Below are positions 44,831 to 53,860 of a stretch of DNA of 64,000 nucleotides, piece by piece. Under the pieces are notes generated by a model. That model was not told the origin of the DNA. It saw only the letters and a list, made by a program, of their open reading frames with translations, and did no database searches. Source of the DNA: Pedobacter segetis. GTDB taxonomy: Bacteria > Bacteroidota > Bacteroidia > Sphingobacteriales > Sphingobacteriaceae. The stretch's first letter is position 1, and every line of letters begins with the position of its first letter. The translations under genes were made by a program, and so were the position numbers. The stretch covers positions 1 through 64,000 of the forward strand of contig NZ_JAEHFY010000017.1 of assembly GCF_016623585.1 (NCBI RefSeq). The letters run 5' to 3'.

Positions 44831-45472
44831 TTAGGCAATTGTAAGATTAAGCCCCAGGAAAAATAGAAATTGACAAACAACCATAGTGAATGCCACGGGA
44901 TTGCTTTTTCTAAAATCTAATTCGTAATAAGTCCTTAGTAAAACAAATACAATAAAAAACCAAGCGGTAAAGTTTTGTAATGGTATTTCGCTGTTTTCCC
45001 AGGCCCAATAATCAAACCTTACGGCAACGGGTTCTATCAAAAAATCTAAACCTACCAAAATTGCCGCCCCTACTAAAGATTTTACCGTTCTTTGGTGTTT
45101 AAAGTGTTTCTTTAGGATGGCCCCAACAGAGAAAATGATGATTACCCAATTGATCCCGATTAATAGGGGTACATCCAAAAATTTTATCCCCAATGTTTCT
45201 CCGTAATGATAAACGCCAAAAATTGCCCCTGTAGCAACGCCAACAACTTCAATTAAGTAGCCACTTAGGTAAACAAAGATAAAGGCTACCCAAAAATTTC
45301 TATTGTATTCTTTTTGGTTGGCCATTAGTATTGCAGCCATCAACAGTAAATGGTAGGGCACAAAAGACAAGAAAAAATCGTGGTAATCTGGGATAGAAAA
45401 CCCAATGAAGCCTACAACGTGGAAAATAATAATAAAGATTTTCGATATCCCCGCCTTGTCTAAATACTTCAT
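44831..45472 (-). CDS. cruF: Carotenoid 1',2'-hydratase, CruF family
   Basis: The 213-residue protein has about seven hydrophobic segments and the CruF/bisanhydrobacterioruberin-hydratase features: YLIEVVGVATGAIFGVYHYG, PLLIGINWV and LDFLIEPVAVRFDYWAWE. CruF hydrates the psi end of a carotene to give a 1'-hydroxy group, which is what the adjacent glycosyltransferase can then modify. It overlaps the glycosyltransferase gene by 4 bases. Confidence 0.85.
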   Translation of the reverse strand: MKYLDKAGISKIFIIIFHVVGFIGFSIPDYHDFFLSFVPYHLLLMAAILMANQKEYNRNFWVAFIFVYLSGYLIEVVGVATGAIFGVYHYGETLGIKFLDVPLLIGINWVIIIFSVGAILKKHFKHQRTVKSLVGAAILVGLDFLIEPVAVRFDYWAWENSEIPLQNFTAWFFIVFVLLRTYYELDFRKSNPVAFTMVVCQFLFFLGLNLTIA

Positions 45473-46563
45473 GTATGTATGGTCCTGCCTTTCCAGTTTA
45501 GTGTTTTGTTTAATGATTTTTTTATGGATAACGTTGCGATTACCACCAAACTGATCATTTGAAAAGCGTGAAAAATAATGTTCATGATTACGTTTTGCCC
45601 CGATAAATAAGAGATCATCAATCGGCTAAAAATAATTAAAGTTACTGCAAAATAAAACAGCTGAAAGTTTAAGAATACTAGAATGAAAATTGGCCCTAAA
45701 ACTACCAAAAACAGATAAATGAGTAAACCAAAAATACTGTTCCCAAAACCTGATAATAGGTTTTTGCTGAAACCTTCTACACTTTCTTTATAGTTTTTAT
45801 ACATACGGCAAAAAATGTATCCATTGGCTAATAAGGCTTCGCCTTTTAGTTTATTGAGCTTTACCAGCTTCATAATCTCTATATCTTCTACCACTTTGGC
45901 CTTCACTTGTTGGTGCCAATTATTTTGATGGTAGTCTTGTGCGTTAAAAAGCATAAATTGTCCGCTTGCGGCAGATAGTGATGGTAAATTGGTTAATTTA
46001 ACCAATCTTAACGGCAACAGGTTCAATAGTAAATAGTGCATCAGTGGCACCACAGATTTTTCGCCTAAGGTTTCTGTGGTCTGGTTTGTAAACAGGCTCA
46101 ACAAACTGAGCTGGCCAATTTGCATCCTATACAAAGAGTTGTTTATCAAACCATCCTTCACTACTTCATCGGCATCTAAAAACAGCAAGAAACTGCCTTT
46201 GGCTTCTTGGGCCAATTGGTGGCAAGCGTAATTTTTACCTAACCACCCTTGTGTTAAAGGTTTCCCTCTGATGATCTTGAAGCGCTGATCGGTTTGACAA
46301 AATTGGGTTACGGTTTGATGGGTATCGTCTTCAGAATGATCATCCAAAACAATTACTTCTATGTTAAAATAATCTTGGTTTTTTAATGAACTTAACAAAG
46401 GGAGAATGTTTTCGGCCTCGTTGCGGGCAGGTATTAGAACAGAAACTAGATCGTTATAGATTTTTGGCGAACGCGTTAATTTTGGATTTGATATAAAGTT
46501 GAAAAGCGTTACGGTAAACCTCAATATCAAGAAAAAGAAGATGATGTAAAAGAAGTAGATCAT
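45469..46563 (-). CDS. Family 2 glycosyltransferase, CruC-like
   Basis: The 364-residue protein has an N-terminal membrane helix, a GT-A domain with SVLIPARNEAENI, VLDDHSEDDT and the metal-binding FLDADEVV, then membrane helices at the C-terminus. In this context (between cruF and an acyltransferase) it probably glycosylates the 1'-hydroxyl of the carotenoid, like CruC. It starts 2 bases after the acyltransferase stop. Confidence 0.8.
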   Translation of the reverse strand: MIYFFYIIFFFLILRFTVTLFNFISNPKLTRSPKIYNDLVSVLIPARNEAENILPLLSSLKNQDYFNIEVIVLDDHSEDDTHQTVTQFCQTDQRFKIIRGKPLTQGWLGKNYACHQLAQEAKGSFLLFLDADEVVKDGLINNSLYRMQIGQLSLLSLFTNQTTETLGEKSVVPLMHYLLLNLLPLRLVKLTNLPSLSAASGQFMLFNAQDYHQNNWHQQVKAKVVEDIEIMKLVKLNKLKGEALLANGYIFCRMYKNYKESVEGFSKNLLSGFGNSIFGLLIYLFLVVLGPIFILVFLNFQLFYFAVTLIIFSRLMISYLSGQNVIMNIIFHAFQMISLVVIATLSIKKSLNKTLNWKGRTIHT

Positions 46564-46565
46564 GC

Positions 46566-47189
46566 CTAAACTTTAATTTCTGATTGCTGCTTTAACGCCT
46601 TTTCATAATGCTTGTTATACTCGCTTTTTATTACCTGCAAACTGGTAAACTCTTGTGCTTGCCATAATTTTAAGAATATATTGATGCTTGGCTTTCTGAA
46701 ATTAAAATAATCTGTAAGGATGGCGGCAAAAACGTACTGGAATTTTTTTTGGGAAGAAGCAATGATCTTGCCAACGCCTTTCTCAAACGCCACAGAACTT
46801 ACATGAGAAGAATGCAACTCGCCTTGAGGGAAGATCAAAACCAGATTTTTTGGATCATCTAATAATTTTGCGGCATAATCTAAAGATTGTATCAAGCTTT
46901 TCGCATTTTTTTGGATGCTGAAACAACCCATGTAAGGTAAAAATTTTACCTCTTTAAGCGTTTCTTCTAACACCATTACGTGAAATTTTTTTTTGAAATA
47001 GATTTTATTGAGATGAAAAATGATGAAGCCATCCCACCAACTAAAATGATTGGACAACAACAGGATAGACCTGCTTTGATCAAAGTTTTCTTTGTTAAAC
47101 ACAAATCTCTCAAAATCTGATCTAATGATATGGCTGATATACCAAGAGAAAAAACCGTGGATTAACTTATTGGACTTAGGTTCTATCAT
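46566..47189 (-). CDS. PlsC-type acyltransferase, CruD-like
   Basis: The 207-residue protein has the lysophosphatidate-acyltransferase HX4D motif in LLSNHFSWWDGF and the FPQGELHS block. It lies between crtD and the glycosyltransferase, so it probably acylates the carotenoid glycoside (as CruD does) and not a phospholipid. Sequence alone would allow either. Confidence 0.75.
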   Translation of the reverse strand: MIEPKSNKLIHGFFSWYISHIIRSDFERFVFNKENFDQSRSILLLSNHFSWWDGFIIFHLNKIYFKKKFHVMVLEETLKEVKFLPYMGCFSIQKNAKSLIQSLDYAAKLLDDPKNLVLIFPQGELHSSHVSSVAFEKGVGKIIASSQKKFQYVFAAILTDYFNFRKPSINIFLKLWQAQEFTSLQVIKSEYNKHYEKALKQQSEIKV

Positions 47190-47212
47190 GTTTTATCTTA
47201 GGGCTAAATTAA

Positions 47213-48679
47213 TCATTCCTTCTTAATCATTCTTGCTACGATCTTGGCAGATAACAGTGCTAAAGGTATCCCACCCCCGGGGTGAACGCTCCCGCCAACA
47301 AAATAGAGGTTCTTGATCTTTTTGCTAAAATTGGCATGACGCAGAAATGCTGCAAACTGTCCGTTAGAACTTGTGCCATAAAGAGAACCTTTGTAAGATG
47401 ATGTTTTTGACTCTATTAAAACAGGATCTAAAACAGATTCTGTTTCTATTAAACTTTCTAAATCAATATTTAGGTTTCTATTTATTTTTTTGATGATGTT
47501 GGCCCTTGCCCCAGCTTTAAAAACCTCCCAGTTTTGCCCTATGTTATTTGGTACGTTGATCATGGTAAACCAGTTTTCGCAACCTTTTGGGGCATCATTG
47601 GTTTTAAATTTAGAGCTGATGTTGATGTAAACCGTTGGGTCTTGATAAATGGTTTTTGTTTTAAAAAGATGGTTAAATTCTTCTTGGTAGTTATCGCTAA
47701 AGAAGATATTATGCAAACCCAATTCTGGAAATTCTTTTTTAACGCCCCAATAAAAAATGAGTGCCGAGCTTGATCTTTCTTGCTTTAAGATTTTTTGCGG
47801 TTGGGCCTGCTCTTTTAGCAATCTTTTGTAAGTAAAATAGACATCCATATTAGAGACAACAACATCTGCTAAAATTTTTTCATCGCCAATTTTAATCCCT
47901 TTAACTTTTTTTTCATCGATAATAATTTCATCTACTCTTTTATTGTAATAAAATTTTACGCCTAATTCTTCGGCAAGCCTTACTAAACTTAAAGTAATAT
48001 CAAACATCCCATTTTTGGGGAAATATGCTCCAAAATTTTGTTCTAAATGCGGGATTACGTTTAAAGTTGCAGGTGCCTGATAAGGGTTTGAACCATTATA
48101 AGTGGCAAACCTATTGGCATATTGCTGCATTTTAGCATCGGTAAAAAAAGATTGGTTTGCTTTTGCCATTGTTCTAAAAGCATCGATCTTTGCAAACCTT
48201 AAAAAAGATTTTGCGGTGTTGATGTTGGTGTATGTTTTTAATAGATGAAGAGATTTCTCTAAAAAAACCTCATGGGCAATATCATAAATGGTTTCGCTGT
48301 TTTTTAAAAACCCTTTGATTTCTTGCTGTGTGGAGTTGGTGTTCTTCTCAATTTCTTTTGCAAATTTATCAACATCGGCGTAAGCTGTAAAACGGGTTTT
48401 ATCGTCCCAAAAATACCTACAAACCTCTTCTAGCTTTTCATATTCAAAACAACGTTTTGGGTTTTTACCGGCCAGCTCAAAAAGCTCATCAACATATTGC
48501 GGCATGGTAAACAGACTTGGGCCAGCATCAAAACGGTAGCCATCTTGTTCAAATTGAGAAAGTTTTCCTCCAGGATAATTATTGGACTCATAAACGTCAA
48601 CTTCAAAATTATTGATGGCTAATCTAATGGCGGTAGCAATTCCCGCAATTCCGGCTCCTATGATTATCGCTTTTGGCAT
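47213..48679 (-). CDS. crtD: 1-hydroxycarotenoid 3,4-desaturase CrtD (phytoene-desaturase family)
   Basis: The 488-residue protein is a CrtI/CrtD-type FAD enzyme: the dinucleotide-binding IIGAGIAGIATAIRLA at the start, GYRFDAGPSLFTMP, and the C-terminal YFVGGSVHPGGGIPLALLSAK. Features such as SSSALIFYWGVKKEF and TSSYKGSLYGTSSN resemble the Bacteroidota CrtD group. CrtD adds a double bond next to the hydroxyl made by CruF. CrtI function is not excluded. I used ATG 48679; TTG 48682 adds one residue. It is the first gene of the operon. Confidence 0.82.
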   Translation of the reverse strand: MPKAIIIGAGIAGIATAIRLAINNFEVDVYESNNYPGGKLSQFEQDGYRFDAGPSLFTMPQYVDELFELAGKNPKRCFEYEKLEEVCRYFWDDKTRFTAYADVDKFAKEIEKNTNSTQQEIKGFLKNSETIYDIAHEVFLEKSLHLLKTYTNINTAKSFLRFAKIDAFRTMAKANQSFFTDAKMQQYANRFATYNGSNPYQAPATLNVIPHLEQNFGAYFPKNGMFDITLSLVRLAEELGVKFYYNKRVDEIIIDEKKVKGIKIGDEKILADVVVSNMDVYFTYKRLLKEQAQPQKILKQERSSSALIFYWGVKKEFPELGLHNIFFSDNYQEEFNHLFKTKTIYQDPTVYINISSKFKTNDAPKGCENWFTMINVPNNIGQNWEVFKAGARANIIKKINRNLNIDLESLIETESVLDPVLIESKTSSYKGSLYGTSSNGQFAAFLRHANFSKKIKNLYFVGGSVHPGGGIPLALLSAKIVARMIKKE

Positions 48680-48753
48680 CAATACAAATAAGGGTAAAAT
48701 TTATTTAACAGAGATCATAAAACTTAATCCAAGTAATTTTCGTACAAAACAGC

Positions 48754-49809
48754 ATGATAGAAAAATTAAATTGGCAATCTATTTACGCATCTCTAGACAA
48801 AATATCATTTTTAAGAAAAAGTTTTACTTTAAAGTTCCTTTTCATAGCTTTTATTGGCATACACATCCCTTTACTGGGTCTTCTTTTCTTCTTAAAGTTT
48901 AATTCTTTAAACAGTTATTCTCCTGTTCAAATCATTTTAATAACATTGATATTAACCTTGGTTGCAACCATGGTTACGCTGTATGTTCTTAACAATTTGC
49001 TAAAACCGCTTATACTTTCTAAAAATGCTTTAAAAGATTTTTATCGGTACAGAACCTTGCCAAATTTGCCAAGCATACACCATGATGAGGTTGGCGAATT
49101 AATGAGATTGGTTAATAAAACCTTAAATTCTTTAGATGTATTAAGCAGGGAAAAACAACAGTTAATAGCTTTGGTTTCACATAATTTAAGAACGCCGTTA
49201 ACACAGATCTTAAGTTTATGCGAACTGTTTAAAGCAGAAAACGAAGGGAACAACTTTTATACCGATAACATTTCTAAGATAACAGAAAACCAGTTGAACG
49301 ATCTGGCCGAGTTACTGAACCAACTGGTGCAAAACAAAAACAACGTGGTTTTAGATGATGATGGTTTTAATGTTTATAGTTTGGTTGAAGAGGACATTGA
49401 AAAGCAAAAGTTTCAAACAAATTTAAAATCTATCAAGGTAGAGGTTGAAAACCAGGAAGAACTGTTTTTGCCTAACACTATTAGATCTAACATAGATCTG
49501 GTGTTCCATAATTTACTGTCTAACGCCATCAAGTTTTCTTACCCAAACTCTATCATCAAGGTAAAAATATTTGGCAAGGCCGATAAGGTTTACATAGAAG
49601 TTAAAGATCAAGGAATTGGTTTTGATGATGATTATAAAGATATGATCTTTAAAAACATGAAGAACAAGGGTAGGTTGGGCACTAAGAACGAACCTTCAAT
49701 AGGGCTTGGTTTACATTTATGCAAGAAAACCATACAAAAAGCAGGTGGAGATTTAATTGCCAAAAGCGATGGAAACAACAAAGGCGCAACCTTTACTTTA
49801 ATAGTTTAG
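48754..49809 (+). CDS. Sensor histidine kinase
   Basis: The 351-residue protein has two membrane helices (about 28-48 and 58-80) with a very short loop, a HAMP-like linker, a HisKA domain with the phosphorylated histidine 143 (LVSHNLRTPL) and an ATPase domain (N box LLSNAIKFSYP, G1 DQGIGFD, G2 GLGLHLCKK). There is almost no extracellular domain, so it may sense the membrane. No response regulator is adjacent. It diverges from crtD by 74 bases. Confidence 0.88.
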   Translation: MIEKLNWQSIYASLDKISFLRKSFTLKFLFIAFIGIHIPLLGLLFFLKFNSLNSYSPVQIILITLILTLVATMVTLYVLNNLLKPLILSKNALKDFYRYRTLPNLPSIHHDEVGELMRLVNKTLNSLDVLSREKQQLIALVSHNLRTPLTQILSLCELFKAENEGNNFYTDNISKITENQLNDLAELLNQLVQNKNNVVLDDDGFNVYSLVEEDIEKQKFQTNLKSIKVEVENQEELFLPNTIRSNIDLVFHNLLSNAIKFSYPNSIIKVKIFGKADKVYIEVKDQGIGFDDDYKDMIFKNMKNKGRLGTKNEPSIGLGLHLCKKTIQKAGGDLIAKSDGNNKGATFTLIV

Positions 49810-49811
49810 CA

Positions 49812-51203
49812 TTATTTTAAGCTATCCAAAAGGCCAAACATTTTTTGCCGCATAGTAGCAGAACTGCCATTATAATTATTGATGATCAAAGAGAAACAAA
49901 GCGGTGTTTTACCTTCGGGATCTACGTATCCGGCATAGGCCAAAACATCAGTAATTGTACCGCTTTTCATGTGTAAACCATTGTAAATGGGCAAACTAGA
50001 AAAATAGCTATCAAACCAGTTTTCTTTTTTTGCTTCATATAAAACTTTAGCCATGGTTAAGGTAGTCACTCGGTCTTGTGGCGAAAGCCCGCTGCCATCT
50101 ACAACATTTAAACTTGCATCGTCAATTCCCTTTGCTGCCCAAAATTTTTGCATCGTTTTAACACCTTCTTTGGTAGAAGTGTTTTTACCGAATTTGTAGC
50201 CAATGGTGCGCAGCAATTGCTCTGCATACAAGTTGATGCTTTTTTTATTGAGATAATAAACGATCTCTTTTAAAGGTGGCGAAACGATAGTTGATAAAGG
50301 TTTTAAATCTACCTGCTTCTCAATTGTTTTGGCCGCCGCCGATGGTTTGGTCTCAAATCCATTCTTATTTAAAAAATCGGCAACATCATAAGCCATCGCC
50401 AAAGCTGGGTCTGGCAAAGAAATCCCAATATCCTTATTTAGATCTTTGGCATAAGTTCCCCTTAAATAAATTTCTGAGGTGTAAGGTGCAGAATAAGCAT
50501 AAACATTATCTCCCGATCCATTTGCTCCGGTTGTTAATTCGTTAGTGATATTTAAAAACGGGTAAATAGCAGGGTTATTGATCTTAACCGAAGAGCCTTC
50601 AGTTTTTCCGACCGTAAAACTCAAATCAAAAAGATTTTCTCCCCAGCATAGTTGCGATGTTCCGGCTGCGTAATAATTGCCTATATCTTGCCATATCCAA
50701 CCGATGGGCAATGATTGCGTATCCCAATCGCTCACATCTGCCAACACCTTCCCGTTGATAGATTTAATTCCCTTTTGCTGCAAAGCAAACAAAACCTTGT
50801 TCAATATTTGCGATTTCTTTGTTTTATCCCAACGGGGGCTGCCCAAAGTTGGGTCGCCGCCACCTTTGATAATGAGGTTTCCGTTTAAAACACTGTTAAG
50901 TACTTCGCCAGAATAGGCTATTTGGGTGCTAAACGTGAAATCTTGGCCCAATAGGGCCAAAGCCGTTGCCGATGTGATCGTTTTTAAGGTAGATGCCGTT
51001 GCAACTCCGATATTTTGTTTATCGCCAAAAACAAGTTCTCCGTTTGTGGCATTTAAAACAGAAAAAGAAACAGTTGCATATTTGAGCTGGTTGTTTGATA
51101 ATAAATTTTCAAAAGCTTTTTTGATTTTTATGGGCAAGGTTTGGTCTTTCGCCGATGCAGTAATGATCAGAAAAGAAAATATAATGGTGATAGGTTTTTT
51201 CAT
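49812..51203 (-). CDS. dacB: D-alanyl-D-alanine carboxypeptidase / endopeptidase (PBP4, S13)
   Basis: With ATG 51203 the 463-residue protein has a signal peptide (IIFSFLIITASA); TTG 51212 adds three residues. Motifs are STLK in ATASTLKTITSA, SIN in KKSINLYAEQLL and KSGT in MKSGTITDVLAYAG. It cleaves peptidoglycan cross-links or terminal D-alanine in the periplasm. It converges tail to tail with the histidine kinase (2-base gap). It is the second S13 enzyme in the window. Confidence 0.9.
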   Translation of the reverse strand: MKKPITIIFSFLIITASAKDQTLPIKIKKAFENLLSNNQLKYATVSFSVLNATNGELVFGDKQNIGVATASTLKTITSATALALLGQDFTFSTQIAYSGEVLNSVLNGNLIIKGGGDPTLGSPRWDKTKKSQILNKVLFALQQKGIKSINGKVLADVSDWDTQSLPIGWIWQDIGNYYAAGTSQLCWGENLFDLSFTVGKTEGSSVKINNPAIYPFLNITNELTTGANGSGDNVYAYSAPYTSEIYLRGTYAKDLNKDIGISLPDPALAMAYDVADFLNKNGFETKPSAAAKTIEKQVDLKPLSTIVSPPLKEIVYYLNKKSINLYAEQLLRTIGYKFGKNTSTKEGVKTMQKFWAAKGIDDASLNVVDGSGLSPQDRVTTLTMAKVLYEAKKENWFDSYFSSLPIYNGLHMKSGTITDVLAYAGYVDPEGKTPLCFSLIINNYNGSSATMRQKMFGLLDSLK

Positions 51204-51406
51204 GAAACACAAAATTAAGAGATGTAGATAGACTAACGAATTTTGATCGCTTTTTTTATGATTAAGAAAAAATCTATCATAGATTAAATGATCCTTAAAG
51301 CTCTGTATCAGGATAAAATATTCCCTTATTCAAAATAAACCTACAAGCTTTTTTAAAATTTATCTAAATTAGGGCATTGAAAAATACCCGTAAATTGCCA
51401 ATAAAA

Positions 51407-51691
51407 ATGGCCCAAACAGAAACACAAGAAGAGACATTTACTTTAGATGAAGTTTTAAGTGCCTTAAAGGTGGTACATCGTTTAATTTTATGGAATGATG
51501 ATGTTAATTCTTTTGAGCATGTTATCCGCTGCTTGATGAAATATCTTGATTATTCTGAACCTCAATCAGAAAAGATCGCTTGGACTGTGCATAACGAAGG
51601 TAAATGTGCCATCTTAGAAGGCTCTTTTACAGAGATGGAAGTTTATCGAAAAATATTGCAACAAGAAGGGTTGACGGTTTCTGTTGATTAA
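51407..51691 (+). CDS. clpS: ATP-dependent Clp protease adaptor ClpS
   Basis: ClpS brings N-degron substrates to ClpAP. The 94-residue product from ATG 51407 has the family core VHRLILWNDDVNSFEHVIRC and HNEGKCAILEGS. An in-frame TTG at 51377 would add ten residues, but 51407 gives the usual length. No clpA is nearby. Confidence 0.9.
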   Translation: MAQTETQEETFTLDEVLSALKVVHRLILWNDDVNSFEHVIRCLMKYLDYSEPQSEKIAWTVHNEGKCAILEGSFTEMEVYRKILQQEGLTVSVD

Positions 51692-51703
51692 GGATCAGTG
51701 TCA

Positions 51704-51866
51704 CTGCAGGGATCTCCGTCCCGGCAGGGTCTCGCAGAAGACCCTGCTCGGGCAATCAATGTCCCGACAGGGTCTCTTTCGTGTCCCGGCAGGGTCTCTC
51801 GCAGAGGACCCTGCTCGGAGTCCATATACCGTCCCGACAAGCTCTCTCACAGAGAACCCCTGCTCG
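51704..51866. repeat. Remote REP-like hairpin cluster
   Basis: Hairpins GCAGGGTCTCGCAGAAGACC followed by CTGC at 51724-51747 and GCAGGGTCTCTCGCAGAGGA followed by CCCTGC at 51789-51814 are preceded by GTCCCGG and followed by TCGG. Half or decayed units are at 51704-51718, 51766-51780 and 51837-51864. The stem (CAGGGT...ACCCTG) and CTCTC loop resemble the type 2 hairpins next to the RAYT gene but the sequence is distinct. No transposase is adjacent. Confidence 0.8.
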
Positions 51867-51876
51867 GATTATCCAC

Positions 51877-52446
51877 CTACTTATGATCTAACGGTTTTTT
51901 AAGATGATTCTTTAACCGATCATCTAATTGCTGGATTTTATCCATCTGTGATTTCTGTATCTCAAACAAGTTTTTCATTTGTTCGGTTATCAATAGGTCT
52001 ATCTTTTCGTGTAAGTTTCTCAGCTCTATTTCAGATTTCAGATTAACCATGTAGTCGTCTTCGGCTCTTTTTCTATCACGCTCTTCTTTTCGGTTTTGGC
52101 TCATCATAATTACCGGGGCTTGTATGGCGGCAATGGTTGATAAAATCAGATTAAGCAAGATAAAGGGATAAGGATCAAAGCCTTTATTTAAGAAAATAAA
52201 TACGTTAAGGCACATCCAAAAGCATAAGAAAACAGAAAATAAAATAATAAACTTCCAACTGCCCCCAAAGTTTGCCACTTTATCCGATAGCTTATCGGCA
52301 AAATTCAATTTTGTATTGATGTTGTCGTTCTCTAATCTTTTAGAAAGCAATTGCTCTTCTTCTACCGCTTTTACTACAATTTGGTGCAGCTTATCCAAGT
52401 TGGCGTTATTGGTATGCAATAGGTTATTATATTTCGATTTAGACAT
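51877..52446 (-). CDS. DUF1003 membrane protein
   Basis: The 189-residue protein has the DUF1003 core: ADKLSDKVANFGGSWKFI, two membrane helices (about 66-85 and 94-112), and NLILSTIAAIQAPVIMMSQNR followed by a coiled-coil (RKRAEDDYMVN to about 175). The function of DUF1003 is unknown. It lies downstream of pepT on the same strand with a 53-base gap. Confidence 0.85.
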   Translation of the reverse strand: MSKSKYNNLLHTNNANLDKLHQIVVKAVEEEQLLSKRLENDNINTKLNFADKLSDKVANFGGSWKFIILFSVFLCFWMCLNVFIFLNKGFDPYPFILLNLILSTIAAIQAPVIMMSQNRKEERDRKRAEDDYMVNLKSEIELRNLHEKIDLLITEQMKNLFEIQKSQMDKIQQLDDRLKNHLKKPLDHK

Positions 52447-52498
52447 CTTTATTTGATGATTTTAACGGTTAAAACTTCATGTATTAAACTTTTATGCC

Positions 52499-53740
52499 TT
52501 AAGCTTTTTCTTCCCAGATCATGGCTAAATTAACTATCGTTCTTACGGCTGCTTGCATATCCTGTTCAGATACCCACTCTTGTTTACCATGAAAAGCATG
52601 CTCGCCGGCAAAAATATTTGGGCAAGGTAAACCCATAAAAGACAACCTAGAGCCATCTGTGCCTCCTCTAATGCTCCTTTTTAAAGGTTTTACTCCTGCT
52701 CTTTCAATCGCCTTTAAGGCATATTCACTTATTTTAGGGTATTTATCTATTACCTTTTTCATGTTACGATATTGCTCTATTATCTTAAATTCTACACTTG
52801 CGCCCGGATAGTTTTCTAAAACTTTTAAGGTAATATCTTTCACTTCATCTTCATGTTGTTTAAGTTTCTCATCTTCAAAATCGCGGATAATTAAATCTAT
52901 TTGGGCGTTTTCTACTTGCCCTTCTATATTAACCGGATGTACAAAACCTTCTTTTTGATGGGTGCTTTCTGGAGATAACCTATCTTTTGGCAATGCCGCA
53001 ATTATTTCTGCCGCAATTTTAATGGCGCTCTGCATTTTGGCCTTCGCAAAACCGGGATGCGCACTTACGCCATTTATCATAATTTGCATACCATCTGCGC
53101 TAAAAGTTTCATCTTCAAAAGAGCCTAAAGTTTCTCCGTCTATGGTATAACCAAAGTTGGCATTTAGCTTTTCAATATCCACATGATCCACGCCCCTCCC
53201 AATCTCTTCGTCTGGCGTAAATAAAATTTTTATTTCTCCATGTTTTAATTGAGGATGATTGATCAAATGATAAGCCGCATCCATAATTTCGGCAACACCT
53301 GCTTTATTATCAGCGCCTAAAAGTGTAGTTCCGCTTGCGGTGATAATGTTATTGCCAATTTGATTTTTTAGATCGGGATGATTTTCTGTTTTTAACACAA
53401 CGCTTTTATCATCGGGCAAAACCAGGTCCTCTCCTTGATAATTTTTATGGATGATCGGTTTAATATTAGCACCGCTACAATCTGGCGAGGTATCTACATG
53501 AGAGCAAAAACAAATTGTTGGCACTTTTTTATCAGAATTTGAAGGTATCGTTGCATATACATAGCCTTTATCGTCTAAATGTGCATCAGAAATCCCCATT
53601 TCTAATAATTCGTTTACCAATATCTTTGAAAGATTCTTTTGTTTCTCTGTAGAAGGTATATTTTTAGAGCTACCATCCGATTGCGTATCTATTTTTACAT
53701 ACTTTATAAATCGTTGTAAAACAGTATAGTTAAATTTCAT
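52499..53740 (-). CDS. pepT: Peptidase T (tripeptide aminopeptidase)
   Basis: PepT is a cytoplasmic dizinc M20 peptidase that removes the N-terminal residue of tripeptides. The 413 residues include SHVDTSPDCSG, LLGADNKAGVAEIM, FTPDEEIGRGVDH, the dimerisation-domain SAHPGFAK and the C-terminal RGGTDGSRLSFMGLPCPN. All zinc-ligand motifs are intact. DUF1003 follows. Confidence 0.94.
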   Translation of the reverse strand: MKFNYTVLQRFIKYVKIDTQSDGSSKNIPSTEKQKNLSKILVNELLEMGISDAHLDDKGYVYATIPSNSDKKVPTICFCSHVDTSPDCSGANIKPIIHKNYQGEDLVLPDDKSVVLKTENHPDLKNQIGNNIITASGTTLLGADNKAGVAEIMDAAYHLINHPQLKHGEIKILFTPDEEIGRGVDHVDIEKLNANFGYTIDGETLGSFEDETFSADGMQIMINGVSAHPGFAKAKMQSAIKIAAEIIAALPKDRLSPESTHQKEGFVHPVNIEGQVENAQIDLIIRDFEDEKLKQHEDEVKDITLKVLENYPGASVEFKIIEQYRNMKKVIDKYPKISEYALKAIERAGVKPLKRSIRGGTDGSRLSFMGLPCPNIFAGEHAFHGKQEWVSEQDMQAAVRTIVNLAMIWEEKA

Positions 53741-53860
53741 TTCGATAGAATTTTGATTAACGGATTATTTGAAATATTTTTAGGGCTTAATCTTGCTAAA
53801 ATAAAACAAAAGAAAAGATTAATTAGTAAAAATTCTAGTTTTACCGTAGATATAAGCAGT

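Noticed and set aside
51684-51902. Two 60-70-codon frames after clpS
   Set aside because: They run through the remote REP-like hairpins and are not in a family; the hairpins explain the region.
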